Shown: one piece after another, positions 34,536 to 43,033 of the stretch
How positions within the stretch are numbered: the first letter of the stretch is position 1
How the letters are laid out: the number at the start of each line of letters is the position of its first letter
Source of the DNA: Oscillospiraceae bacterium
Lineage (GTDB): Bacteria; Bacillota; Clostridia; Oscillospirales; Acutalibacteraceae
Reading direction: 5' to 3'
Assembly: GCA_022487055.1 (NCBI GenBank)
Contig: JAKVJJ010000004.1
Location: 1 to 64,000 of the forward strand
Length of the DNA stretch: 64,000 bases
Position numbers and translations under genes: made by a program
Notes under the pieces: model-generated
The model's input: the letters and a program-made list of their open reading frames with translations, nothing else
The model's database searches: none
What the model was told of the DNA's origin: nothing

Positions 34536-35300
34536 ATGAATAAAGCAAAGCGCAAGGCCGTCATTGCCGGTAACTGGAAAATGAACAAAACTCCAGCAGA
34601 AGCAAAAACACTAATTGAGGGAATTAAGCCGCTGGTTAAAGATGCCGGCTGCGGTGTTGTCTGCTGTGTCCCCTATGTTGACCTCTCTGTTGTGCTGGAA
34701 GCTGCCAAAGGCACCAACATTGGTGTCGGCGCTGAGAACTGCCACTGGGAAAAGAGCGGCGCCTACACCGGTGAAATTTCCGCTGAGATGCTCGCTTCCA
34801 TGGGCGTGCAGTATGTGATTATCGGCCACAGTGAGCGCCGCCAGTATTTCGGCGAAACAAATGAGACCGTCAACAAGCGTGTTCGTGCCGCACTGGATGC
34901 CGGCCTGAACGTCATTCTGTGCGTTGGCGAAAGTCTTGCACAGCGTGAGCAGGGTATCACCAGCGAATTGGTCGCTCTGCAGACAAAGATTGCTCTTGGC
35001 GGAGTTTCCAAGGACGAGCTGAAGCGCGTCATCATCGCTTATGAACCAATCTGGGCAATCGGCACCGGCAAGACTGCCACCAGTGCACAGGCAAACGAGG
35101 TCTGCAAGACAATTCGTGAAACAGTCGCTTCCATTTATGATGCAGATGCAGCCGAAGCACTGACCATTCAATACGGCGGCTCCATGAAGCCGGGCAATGC
35201 ACCAGAACTGCTGGCTCAGCCAGATGTTGACGGCGGTCTTATTGGCGGCGCATCCTTGAAGCCAGACGACTTTGCAGCCATCGTCAAAGCCGCTGACTAA
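34536..35300 (+). CDS. tpiA: Triosephosphate isomerase
   Basis: A 254-aa TIM-barrel enzyme interconverting dihydroxyacetone phosphate and glyceraldehyde-3-phosphate. The N-terminal AGNWKMNKTPAEA with the catalytic Lys, the catalytic His in IIGHSERRQYFGE, the catalytic Glu in AYEPIWAIGTGKTAT and the phosphate-binding IQYGGSMKPGN and DGGLIGGASL are all present. ATG 34536 follows AAAGGAG. The open frame upstream runs through the terminator and is not translated. Confidence 0.97.
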   Translation: MNKAKRKAVIAGNWKMNKTPAEAKTLIEGIKPLVKDAGCGVVCCVPYVDLSVVLEAAKGTNIGVGAENCHWEKSGAYTGEISAEMLASMGVQYVIIGHSERRQYFGETNETVNKRVRAALDAGLNVILCVGESLAQREQGITSELVALQTKIALGGVSKDELKRVIIAYEPIWAIGTGKTATSAQANEVCKTIRETVASIYDADAAEALTIQYGGSMKPGNAPELLAQPDVDGGLIGGASLKPDDFAAIVKAAD

Positions 35301-35532
35301 CCAGGCTAAGCCTGGATGCAGTCCGCGAGTCTGTGCGCTTTTCATAACTTTGGGCCTAAGCACCCGCGGCTGAAGGCAAGCGCAAACGAAATGTGCTTTG
35401 CAGACAATCCTATATGGGCAAAGTACAAAAGTTCCGTCCGTCTTTTCAAAGGCGGTGGGGCTTGGGGCAAAGCCTCAAGGTCTTACAGTAAAATATAGAA
35501 GCAGAATTTTTTCAACAGAAAGGATACGAACT
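35301..35532 (+). other. 232-bp tpiA-gpmI spacer with no gene
   Basis: It opens with a small hairpin (CCAGGCTAAGCCTGG) and later carries a G-rich stretch (GGCGGTGGGGCTTGGGG). A 60-codon frame at 35316 has no ribosome site and I do not accept it. I see no clear promoter or terminator, so gpmI may share the tpiA transcript. Confidence 0.4.
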
Positions 35533-37047
35533 ATGGCAAAAAAACCTGTTATCCTTATCATTATGGATGGCTGCGGCATCGCTCCGGAAAAGGGCAACGC
35601 CGTTGCAGCCGCCAAAAAACCGAATCTTGACCGTCTGTTCATGGCCAACCCACACACGCAAATTGGCGCTTCCGGCCTTGATGTCGGTCTGCCGGACGGC
35701 CAGATGGGCAACAGTGAAGTCGGACACACCAATATGGGTGCCGGCCGCATTGTGTATCAGGAACTCACCCGCATCACCAAGTCAATCAAAGACGGGCCAT
35801 TCTTCACCAATCCGGCTTTCCAAAAAGCCATTGACAACTGCAAAAAGAACAACAGCGCTCTGCACATCTTCGGCCTGCTCTCCACAGGCGGCGTGCACAG
35901 CCACCTGACACATATTTATGCACTGGTCGAGCTGGCAAAACGTGCTGGCCTTTCTAAAGTTTATCTGCACGCTTTCCTTGACGGCCGTGACGTGCCGCCG
36001 AAGTCCGGCAAGAATTTTGCCGCACAGTGTGATGCCAAACTGAAAGAAATTGGCGTTGGCAAAATTGCCACCGTGTCCGGCCGCTATTACGCAATGGACC
36101 GTGACAATAACTGGGACCGTCTGAATAAAGCTTATTCCGCGATTGTTTACGGCGAGGGTCAAACCGCCTCCACGGCTGAAGAAGCAATCCAGAATTCCTA
36201 TGATAAAGATACAACGGATGAATTTGTGCTGCCGACCGTCATTGACAAAGCCGGCACTGTCAAGCCAAACGATTCCATTATCTTTGCAAACTTCCGCCCG
36301 GACCGCGCACGTCAGCTTACCCGTGCCTTTGTAGACGAAAAGTTTGATGGCTTTGAGCGCAAAAACGGCTGCTTCCCGGTCACCTTTGTTACCATGGCAC
36401 AGTATGACGCGTCCATGCCGAATGTCACCGTTGCTTTCCCGCCGGAAGAACTTTCCAATACACTGGGCGAGTACATCTCCAAGCTGGGCATGACACAACT
36501 GCGCATCGCCGAAACCGAGAAGTACGCGCATGTGACGTTCTTCTTTAACGGCGGCGTGGAGGACCCGTATCCGGGTGAAGACCGCATTTTGGTGAAATCT
36601 CCGAAAGTTGCCACCTATGACCTGCAGCCGGAAATGAGCGCACCGGAAGTCACCGCAAAACTGGTTGATGCCATCCATTCCGGCAAGTACGACATGATTA
36701 TCCTGAACTTTGCGAACTGCGATATGGTTGGCCACACCGGTGTGTTCCCGGCTGCCGTGAAGGCAGTGGAAACCGTTGACACCTGTGTCGGAAAAGTCAC
36801 AGATGCCATTGCTGACATGGGCGGCGTTGCACTTATCACGGCTGACCACGGCAATGCGGATAAGATGGTCGATGAAGACGGTAAGCCTTTCACCGCGCAC
36901 ACCACCAATCCGGTTCCATTCTGTGTGGTCGGTTATCCCTGCAAGCTGCGTGAGGGCGGATGCCTCGCGGACATTGCGCCCACCATGCTGCAGATTATGA
37001 ACCTCAAAAAGCCGGAAGAAATGACCGGCAAAAGCCTTATTCAGTAA
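35533..37047 (+). CDS. gpmI: 2,3-bisphosphoglycerate-independent phosphoglycerate mutase
   Basis: A 504-aa alkaline-phosphatase-superfamily enzyme, metal dependent, that interconverts 3- and 2-phosphoglycerate. The N-terminal [16 protein letters not shown], the phospho-serine site [30 protein letters not shown] and the C-terminal metal site [12 protein letters not shown] are intact. ATG 35533 has AAAGGA 8 bases upstream; earlier frame is leader. With pgk and tpiA it forms the lower-glycolysis block. An antisense frame of 427 codons covers much of it and is a shadow. Confidence 0.97.
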   Translation: MAKKPVILIIMDGCGIAPEKGNAVAAAKKPNLDRLFMANPHTQIGASGLDVGLPDGQMGNSEVGHTNMGAGRIVYQELTRITKSIKDGPFFTNPAFQKAIDNCKKNNSALHIFGLLSTGGVHSHLTHIYALVELAKRAGLSKVYLHAFLDGRDVPPKSGKNFAAQCDAKLKEIGVGKIATVSGRYYAMDRDNNWDRLNKAYSAIVYGEGQTASTAEEAIQNSYDKDTTDEFVLPTVIDKAGTVKPNDSIIFANFRPDRARQLTRAFVDEKFDGFERKNGCFPVTFVTMAQYDASMPNVTVAFPPEELSNTLGEYISKLGMTQLRIAETEKYAHVTFFFNGGVEDPYPGEDRILVKSPKVATYDLQPEMSAPEVTAKLVDAIHSGKYDMIILNFANCDMVGHTGVFPAAVKAVETVDTCVGKVTDAIADMGGVALITADHGNADKMVDEDGKPFTAHTTNPVPFCVVGYPCKLREGGCLADIAPTMLQIMNLKKPEEMTGKSLIQ

Positions 37048-37128
37048 GTATGTTATAAAAAGCATCTAATGTGGCATTGCTGAAAAATCGGCTTTTCCCA
37101 CTGCGGTACTTTTCTGCTGATAGAATTA

Positions 37129-37172
37129 CAAAAATCCGGTTGTCTGTTAAAAAACAGGCTGCCGGATTTTTG
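37129..37172. terminator. Bidirectional terminator between gpmI and the arabinofuranosidase gene
   Basis: CAAAAATCCGG pairs with CCGGATTTTTG, with an inner CTGTT/AACAG stem. A/T runs on both sides serve both convergent genes. Confidence 0.85.
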
Positions 37173-37191
37173 TATATCTGTATTTGCTGTT

Positions 37192-38664
37192 TTATTGAAC
37201 TGTAATTTCCACAACGCTGCAGGCAGGCATATCAAATGTAATGGTGTCACCCTTGCTATGAATGTTTGTCATTGGCACAGGCTGAACGGTATCCGGTGCG
37301 TCAAAGGTATTATGTGCATTCATCTTTCCGGTCAGAATACGACCGCTGACATTATCCAGATCCTTGTTCAGGACACGACACTCAATGGTTTCCATGCCGC
37401 TCAAGGCTGCGTTTGCCGCTGTGAAGTGCAACACACCTCCAGCATCCACCGAAGCGGAAACACTGACTTGTGGAAACTCCTCGCCCTTGTTGCCGACTTC
37501 AGTGGTGTCAACATAGCTGTCCACCAGTTCTGCGTCCTGATGGTCTTTGTACAAATCAAAGACATGATAAGTCGGTGTGAGCAGCATCTTGTCGCCCTCT
37601 GTCAGGATAACAGACTGTAGCACATTCACCATCTGGGCAACACAGGCCATAATGACACGGTCGCTGTGGTGGTTAAAGATATTCAGTGTGAGTGCCGCAA
37701 TCAGCGCATCACGCATGGTGTTCTGCTGATACAGGAAGCCCGGATTCGTACCCGGCTCCACATCGTACCATGCACCCCATTCATCCACAATCAGACCGAC
37801 TCGGTGCTGCGGGTCATATTTGTTCATAATCTGCGTATGATTGGAAACCAGTTCCTCCATGCGCAGTGCTTTCTTCAGAGTCGTGTAATATTCCTCAGAT
37901 GTAAAGTCTGTTGCGGAACCCTTATGCTCCCAGTCCTGCGGGGTGGTGTAATAATGAAGCGTAATGGCATCCATAAAGCGGCCAGCGCTCTCCATCACCT
38001 TGTCCATCCAGTTGTAGTCGTCCACATTCGGACCGCACGCAATCCGGAACAGCTTATTTTCACCGTAATTGCGGGCAAACGTCTGGTAGCGACGGAACAG
38101 GTCTGCATAGTACTCCGGGCGCATATTGCCACCGCAACCCCAGTTTTCATTGCCGACACCAAAATATTTGACACCCCATGGCTTTTCGCGGCCATTTTGT
38201 TTGCGCAATTCGGTCATTGGGGAAATGCCGTCAAAGTTCAGGTATTCCACCCATTCACTCATTTCCTGCACTGTGCCGGAACCAACATTGCCGTTGACAT
38301 ATGGCTGACACCCAATCTGGCGGCACAGTTCCATAAATTCATGCGTGCCAAAAGAGTTGTCCTCTGTCACACCGCCCCAGTTGGTGTTGACCATCTTTTT
38401 GCGGTTTTCCTTTGGACCGATGCCGTCTTTCCAGTGATACTCATCGGCAAAACATCCGCCGGGCCAGCGCAGCACGGGCACACGGATATTGCGCAGCGCC
38501 GCCACAACGTCCTTGCGCATACCTTTTTCATTTGGAATGGAAGAATTTTCACCGACATAAATGCCATTATAAATGCACCTGCCAAGATGCTCTGAAAAAT
38601 GGCCATAAATATTCCTGTTGATTTTGCTCTTTTTGCGAGCTGTATCAATCGTAATTCTACTCAT
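37192..38664 (-). CDS. abfA: GH51 alpha-L-arabinofuranosidase
   Basis: A 490-aa intracellular enzyme that releases terminal arabinofuranose from arabino-oligosaccharides. The barrel starts with [20 protein letters not shown], the acid/base Glu lies in [12 protein letters not shown] and the nucleophile Glu in [15 protein letters not shown], followed by the family's C-terminal beta domain. There is no signal peptide, so it acts on imported oligosaccharides. ATG 38664 has AGGAG 9 bases upstream. It has its own promoter (38730-38758) and a possible carbon-catabolite site upstream at about 38896-38910. Confidence 0.94.
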   Translation of the reverse strand: MSRITIDTARKKSKINRNIYGHFSEHLGRCIYNGIYVGENSSIPNEKGMRKDVVAALRNIRVPVLRWPGGCFADEYHWKDGIGPKENRKKMVNTNWGGVTEDNSFGTHEFMELCRQIGCQPYVNGNVGSGTVQEMSEWVEYLNFDGISPMTELRKQNGREKPWGVKYFGVGNENWGCGGNMRPEYYADLFRRYQTFARNYGENKLFRIACGPNVDDYNWMDKVMESAGRFMDAITLHYYTTPQDWEHKGSATDFTSEEYYTTLKKALRMEELVSNHTQIMNKYDPQHRVGLIVDEWGAWYDVEPGTNPGFLYQQNTMRDALIAALTLNIFNHHSDRVIMACVAQMVNVLQSVILTEGDKMLLTPTYHVFDLYKDHQDAELVDSYVDTTEVGNKGEEFPQVSVSASVDAGGVLHFTAANAALSGMETIECRVLNKDLDNVSGRILTGKMNAHNTFDAPDTVQPVPMTNIHSKGDTITFDMPACSVVEITVQ

Positions 38665-38729
38665 TTCAATATGCTCCTTTTCATTTGGCAAAAGATGAAA
38701 TGCGGAATGTATTTTGTCCGCATAATTTC

Positions 38730-38758
38730 AGTATATTGCTTTCTTTTTGTGTTTACAA
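38730..38758 (-). promoter_or_regulatory. Promoter for the arabinofuranosidase gene
   Basis: Minus strand TTGTAA (38753-38758), 17-base spacer, TATACT (38730-38735). Confidence 0.65.
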
Positions 38759-38885
38759 GGTAAGAATCAAGCATAACAGTGGAAATCATTTCCCTCTGTT
38801 TTTGTGTATTATTAACAATACGCTCTTTAAAACCCGATGGCTGAATGTACTATTCCCTTGACAGAACCAATGGTTCCAGAATCAA

Positions 38886-38910
38886 GATAATCGTTATCAA
38901 AGCGTTTACA
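38886..38910. promoter_or_regulatory. Possible LacI/CcpA-type operator region
   Basis: GATAATCGTTATC (38886-38898) is a near-perfect palindrome. The overlapping ATCAAAGCGTTTACA (38896-38910) fits the catabolite-responsive element consensus WTGNAANCGNWNNCW with one mismatch. It lies about 130 bases upstream of the arabinofuranosidase promoter and 80 before the CYTH promoter. Suggestive only. Confidence 0.35.
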
Positions 38911-38990
38911 GCTTTCATAATTGAGTTTTCTGATTGCCAAGACGGTAAACATATATATGGATTTTCTTCTGCCTAATTCCATAAAATGAA

Positions 38991-39019
38991 TTGAATCTAT
39001 TTTGAACCTGTGTCATAAT
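38991..39019 (+). promoter_or_regulatory. Promoter for the CYTH-dipeptidase pair
   Basis: TTGAAT (38991-38996), 17-base spacer, CATAAT (39014-39019), 30 bases before the start. Confidence 0.6.
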
Positions 39020-39048
39020 AAAATTATCTGCCACAAGGAGGCTTCACA

Positions 39049-39531
39049 ATGGAAATTGAACGAAAATGGCTGATGACACAGAAACCACAGAATCTACCCG
39101 TGCTGGAGAAAGCTGTGCTGTATCAGGGATATCTAAGCACACATCCCACCGTACGCATTCGCAGCAAAGAATGCAGCGGAAAATCTGGATGGAAGCTGTG
39201 CATCAAAGGCAAGGGCACTCTGGTGCGTGAGGAAATCGAGCTGGACTTGACGCAGAAAAAATTCGAGGCACTCTCCCACCTGCTGGCCAAACCGATGATT
39301 CGCAAAGATTACACGGCCTTTTCTCTGCCGGACGGACTCCGGCTGGAATACAGTGAAGTGGACACCGGTGCGCCAGACGCTTTCGCTTACGCGGAAGTAG
39401 AATTCGATAGTGTGGAGGCAGCACATGCCTTTGTCCCGCCAACGTTTCTCGGACGTGAAGTTACTGAAGAACCCGGCTGGACAATGGCGGATTTTTGGGA
39501 GCGCCGCGCACCCATCTGTTCCAATCCATGA
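39049..39531 (+). CDS. CYTH-domain protein (inorganic/organic triphosphatase type)
   Basis: A 160-aa protein beginning MEIERKWL, the ExExK signature of CYTH tunnel-fold enzymes, with the alternating basic and acidic strands expected inside the tunnel (TVRIRSKE, WKLCIKGKGTLVREEIELDL, RLEYSEVD, AYAEVEFDSVEAA, FLGREVTEEPGWTMADF). Family members hydrolyse tripolyphosphate or thiamine triphosphate. Substrate cannot be told here. AAGGAGG precedes the start, and it lies 12 bases before the dipeptidase gene, so the two are an operon. Confidence 0.88.
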   Translation: MEIERKWLMTQKPQNLPVLEKAVLYQGYLSTHPTVRIRSKECSGKSGWKLCIKGKGTLVREEIELDLTQKKFEALSHLLAKPMIRKDYTAFSLPDGLRLEYSEVDTGAPDAFAYAEVEFDSVEAAHAFVPPTFLGREVTEEPGWTMADFWERRAPICSNP

Positions 39532-39543
39532 GGAGGAATCGTC

Positions 39544-40527
39544 ATGCGCTTTTTCGATTTGCACTGTGATACCGTCAGCACTCAAGTCGCACGTTCGGGC
39601 GGCAAAACGCATCTGCTGCGCAATACCGGTCACCTTGACTTGGAGCGTCTGAAAAAAAGCGGCAGTCTGGCGCAGGTCTTTGCCGCATTTCTGCCCACCC
39701 ATGAGGCTGCCGCTGAGGTCGGCATTACAGTTGGCCCCAAGGAACTGTTTGACCAAATATACGCCTACTATCAGAAAGAGCTGCAGGCAAACAGCGAAAT
39801 TCTGGCGTCGGCGCTCTCCGGAGCAGACATTCTTGCCAATGACCGTGCTGGCCTCCTGTCTGCCATTTTGAGCATTGAGGACTGTGTGCTGCTGGACGGC
39901 AGTTTGCGCCGTATCGGTTCCCTTTACCGCAAAGGTGTACGGATTATGACATTGACATGGAATTATGAAAATTCCCTCGGCTATCCTGCCAGCCCGATTC
40001 CGGCGGATATGACACAGGGGTTAAAGCCTTTCGGTGTGGATGCCGTGCGCAAAATGCAGGAGCTCGGCATTCTGGTGGATGTTTCCCATTTGTCGGACGG
40101 CGGTTTTCAAGATGTTGCCCGACTTTCCCGCCAATCACACATTCCTTTTGCCGCCACACATTCCTGTGCCCGTGCGCTGTGTCCGCATCCGCGCAATCTG
40201 ACCGATGAAATGCTCAAAGTGATTGGAGAAACCGGTTCTGTCTGCGGCATTAATTTCAGTGCCCATTTCTTAAATGGCTTGACACAAAACTACACCAAAA
40301 CCGATGACATTGTGCAGTGCGCCCGCCACATCCGCAACCAAGCCGGCATTGATGCACTGGCACTCGGTTCTGACTTTGACGGCATTAATTCCGAGCTCGA
40401 ATTTAAAGACTGCAGCGGTCTGCCTCAGCTTGCGGATGCGCTGGCAATGTACTTTCCAGCAGATGAAGTCGAAAAAATCTGCTGGAAAAATGCCCTGCGT
40501 GTTTTTACGGAAGCCACACACGGATAA
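39544..40527 (+). CDS. Membrane-dipeptidase family (M19) metallopeptidase
   Basis: A 327-aa TIM-barrel zinc dipeptidase related to renal dipeptidase and bacterial acyl-D-amino-acid or dipeptide hydrolases. The metal site begins with FFDLHCDTVS, a bridging Glu lies in LSIEDCVLLDG, the histidine region is LVDVSHLSDGGF, followed by PFAATHSCARAL, and the C-terminal ALGSDFDGI motif is intact. No signal peptide is seen, so the enzyme is cytoplasmic despite the family name. GAGGAAT precedes the start. It ends before a strong terminator. Confidence 0.92.
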   Translation: MRFFDLHCDTVSTQVARSGGKTHLLRNTGHLDLERLKKSGSLAQVFAAFLPTHEAAAEVGITVGPKELFDQIYAYYQKELQANSEILASALSGADILANDRAGLLSAILSIEDCVLLDGSLRRIGSLYRKGVRIMTLTWNYENSLGYPASPIPADMTQGLKPFGVDAVRKMQELGILVDVSHLSDGGFQDVARLSRQSHIPFAATHSCARALCPHPRNLTDEMLKVIGETGSVCGINFSAHFLNGLTQNYTKTDDIVQCARHIRNQAGIDALALGSDFDGINSELEFKDCSGLPQLADALAMYFPADEVEKICWKNALRVFTEATHG

Positions 40528-40550
40528 CCCTCACTAAAAGATATTAAAAA

Positions 40551-40600
40551 AGCATCAGCCGCTGTCATTCCGAAAATCCGGAACCAGCGGCTGATGCTTT
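40551..40600. terminator. Bidirectional terminator between dipeptidase and queT
   Basis: AGCATCAGCCGCTG pairs with CAGCGGCTGATGCTT, with inner pairing TTCCG/CGGAA. A-runs before and T-runs after serve both convergent genes. Confidence 0.85.
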
Positions 40601-40652
40601 ATGAGCTCAGTTGCATTGGTATTTGTTATGTACCATTTCGTTCTTAAAAGAT

Positions 40653-41198
40653 TCAGTGTACAGCAAACAAATGCTGCGCAGCTTTAGAACGGTTGAGTGC
40701 ATAGAACAGCACCAGTCCACCGCCGGTGCACATGATCAGCTCACCAAGGCCAACCAAACCGGCATTGGTAAAGAACATCTGCGCACCGAAATTGGCAAGC
40801 GCCAACTGGCTGCCAGTGCCAAGGCAAGTGATTTCAAAGGAAATAATCACGGCATTGCAAATGACCGGCATCAGAGAGGACACAACCGGAAGTCCTTTCC
40901 AACGAATATTCCGCAGTGCATAGCTCAGCAGCGCGCCCAGCAAGGTTGCCGCTGTGCCAAAAATCCAGTCGACCGGGCCAAGTGGGCTGGAAAGGTTGCC
41001 TAAGAAGCAACCGACCGCCAGCCCCGGCACCGCTGCCGATGTAAACACCGGCAAGATGGTCAACAGTTCACTGAAACGGCACTGCACCGCCATGGAGCCG
41101 ACTCCAAGTGCATTGGCAAGGAAAGTCAGCACCACATAAATGGCTGCAATCAATCCTGCCTGTGCCAGATACACCACAGACTTTTTCGTACTTTGCAT
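40653..41198 (-). CDS. queT: QueT-type ECF transporter substrate-binding (S) component
   Basis: A 181-aa membrane protein with about five helices. LIAAIYVVLTFLANALGVGS, the VQCRFSELLTILPVFTSAAV segment and the GCFLGNLSSPLGPVDWIFG loop are the pattern of QueT, which binds a queuosine precursor (preQ0/preQ1) and uses a shared EcfAA'T module for uptake. ATG 41198 follows GGGGGAA; the frame extends upstream into the leader. A structured 5' leader that can pair with the ribosome site precedes it, consistent with ligand control. The ECF module genes are not in the window. Confidence 0.85.
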   Translation of the reverse strand: MQSTKKSVVYLAQAGLIAAIYVVLTFLANALGVGSMAVQCRFSELLTILPVFTSAAVPGLAVGCFLGNLSSPLGPVDWIFGTAATLLGALLSYALRNIRWKGLPVVSSLMPVICNAVIISFEITCLGTGSQLALANFGAQMFFTNAGLVGLGELIMCTGGGLVLFYALNRSKAAQHLFAVH

Positions 41199-41308
41199 AT
41201 TCAGATTCCCCCAGTAGGCACCATCCCCTTGCAGGGACAGCACCCTAGTAAATATTTTAGGTCCGGAACTCACGACGGACCGCCTGCCGAAAAACAGCAG
41301 CGGAATCT
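41199..41308 (-). promoter_or_regulatory. Structured 5' leader of queT, candidate riboswitch
   Basis: The leader can close on itself: AGATTCC (41302-41308) is perfectly complementary to GGAATCT (41203-41209), which overlaps the ribosome site GGGGGAA. Inside lie a GGTCCG/CGGACC hairpin (about 41259-41280) and a second arm with TAGG/CCTA and TCCC/GGGA pairings (about 41215-41248), giving a three-way-junction-like layout. The expected ligand from the downstream gene would be preQ1 or a relative, but I do not see the known preQ1-I or preQ1-II consensus. preQ1-III, reported upstream of queT in Faecalibacterium-type bacteria, could not be checked by eye. Confidence 0.55.
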
Positions 41309-41337
41309 ATTTTACACATATCCGAGTAAAAATGCAA
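41309..41337 (-). promoter_or_regulatory. Promoter for queT
   Basis: Minus strand TTGCAT (41332-41337), 17-base spacer, TAAAAT (41309-41314). The predicted start point is immediately before the AGATTCC arm of the leader. Confidence 0.7.
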
Positions 41338-41345
41338 ATCTGCAG

Positions 41346-42698
41346 TCAGGAATCTCTCTTCTCCAGTGGAGGCGGCATTGCCTTTTTCATTAAAATACGC
41401 TCAATGCGGTGTTCCTGAATCCGCAGCGCCGTCAGGGTAAGCTGCCCGCACGTCACAGTCGGGTGCTCGCCTTCCTGCGGGATTCTGCCAAGGCGGGCCA
41501 CCATCAATCCGGCAAGCGTGTCGTAATCCCCCTTCGGCAGGATAACTCCGGTCAAATCCTCCACTTCATCTATATAGAGTGAGCCGTCCACAGACCAGCG
41601 GTTCGGCCCGTCCTCCACCACTTCTTCTTCCTCATGATCATATTCGTCCTGAATATTACCGACAATCGACTCCAGTAAATCCTCCAACGTGACGAGTCCT
41701 TCTGTGCCGCCGTATTCATCCACCACCACAGCAATTTGCCGGTGTTGTTCGGTCATCTCCTGAAACAGCTTGCTGCAGGACTGTGTTTCCGGCACAAAGG
41801 CGGCCGGGCGCATCAAATCCGTCAGTTTGACGTCTGCCGAGGGCTGGCCGATAAATTTGAGTAAATCTTTTACATATATAAAGCCGAGGATATTGTCCAA
41901 GTCCTCATGGCAGACCGGAATGCGGGAAAATCCTTGCTCCATGGAAAGTTTCACCACAGCCTGCAGGGTATCTGTATCCTCCACGGCGGCAATTTCCGTG
42001 CGGTGCGTCATCATCTCAGAAACCGGGTTGTCATCAAAGTCAAGGACATTGGAAATCATGTCCTTTTCATTTTCTTCAATAACCCCTTTTTCTTCACCCT
42101 CATTCACCATGAGCCGGATTTCTTCCTCCGTCACAGTTTCGGCGTCATCCTGCTCCGGATGAATACCAAACAGGCGCAGTACCAGCGTTGTGCTGGCTGT
42201 CAGCAGCTTTATCAGCGGCGCAAAGAAAGTGGAAAGTCCGTTCAGAAAACCGGCAAACCGGAAGGCGATGCTTTCCGCACGGCGAATGGCCAGCTGCTTC
42301 GGGACTAGCTCGCCGAGCACCAGAGAAAAATAAGAAATGATGATGGTAATGATAACGGAAGCGATTCCCTGCAGCGCGTGTGTTGACAACCCTGTGCCAC
42401 GCATGGCATGGGCAAGCATTGCTGCAAAGCTCTGGGACGCGGCCGCACTGGAGAGGAAACCGGAAAGTGTCACACCGACCTGAATCATGGCAAGGAACCG
42501 GTTGGAATCCCCCGTCAGTCGGAGGATTGTCTGTGCCTTTCGGTTGCCATCCTCCGCCATCTTTTTGACTTTGTTGTCATTCAGTGTAATAACCGCGATT
42601 TCCGCTGCGGAAAAGAAACCGTTCATCAGAATCAGGACAGCCAGCAAAAAAATGCTGACCCATGGAAAACCCACTGTACCGTCAGGGTCTGGACCCAT
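41346..42698 (-). CDS. CorC/HlyC-type CNNM membrane protein with CBS pair
   Basis: A 450-aa protein. An N-terminal CNNM (DUF21) domain with four helices (IFLLAVLILMNGFFSAAEIA opens it) is followed by two CBS domains (about 215-330, including SEMMTHRTEIAAVED and FSRIPVCHEDLDNILGFIYV) and a C-terminal CorC_HlyC domain (WSVDGSLYIDEVEDLTG). These proteins are linked to magnesium or cobalt export and were once called hemolysins. I chose ATG 42698; an in-frame ATG 66 bases upstream has no ribosome site. No partner genes are visible. Confidence 0.9.
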   Translation of the reverse strand: MGPDPDGTVGFPWVSIFLLAVLILMNGFFSAAEIAVITLNDNKVKKMAEDGNRKAQTILRLTGDSNRFLAMIQVGVTLSGFLSSAAASQSFAAMLAHAMRGTGLSTHALQGIASVIITIIISYFSLVLGELVPKQLAIRRAESIAFRFAGFLNGLSTFFAPLIKLLTASTTLVLRLFGIHPEQDDAETVTEEEIRLMVNEGEEKGVIEENEKDMISNVLDFDDNPVSEMMTHRTEIAAVEDTDTLQAVVKLSMEQGFSRIPVCHEDLDNILGFIYVKDLLKFIGQPSADVKLTDLMRPAAFVPETQSCSKLFQEMTEQHRQIAVVVDEYGGTEGLVTLEDLLESIVGNIQDEYDHEEEEVVEDGPNRWSVDGSLYIDEVEDLTGVILPKGDYDTLAGLMVARLGRIPQEGEHPTVTCGQLTLTALRIQEHRIERILMKKAMPPPLEKRDS

Positions 42699-42928
42699 AA
42701 AAGGAATATCCCCTTTCAATAGAAAAAAGTAAATTTTATAAATAGGCTGCAAAGAATCTATCAAATCAAAGTAGTAACTATTATTTTACAGCATTGGGCA
42801 TGATGCTGTCAACCATCGTGCGGCAAAGCGAAAAAGCGTGCCGCTGCCTGCGCAGAAGCTGCACTGGGCAGAACCAGCTCTGCTGGAAAAATGTCGTCAG
42901 AATTTTCACACGGTTTGGCTATTTTCGC

Positions 42929-42957
42929 TTTACACGCAGATGAAATGGTGTTAAAAT
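42929..42957 (+). promoter_or_regulatory. Promoter for nifJ
   Basis: TTTACA (42929-42934), 17-base spacer, TAAAAT (42952-42957), 76 bases before the start. The remaining 335-bp gap shows no other feature I can support. Confidence 0.7.
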
Positions 42958-43033
42958 TTAGAGTGGAATGCGTGCTGCTTGCAGTCCGCACCCCATGAGG
43001 CAATTCAGGATTCCTAAAAGGAGGAAAATATTC

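Noticed and set aside
35316..35498. A 60-codon frame between tpiA and gpmI
   Set aside because: No ribosome site, no plausible protein features, and it overlaps the gpmI leader.
35782..37065. A 427-codon minus-strand frame opposite gpmI
   Set aside because: Shadow; no ribosome site and no recognisable motif.
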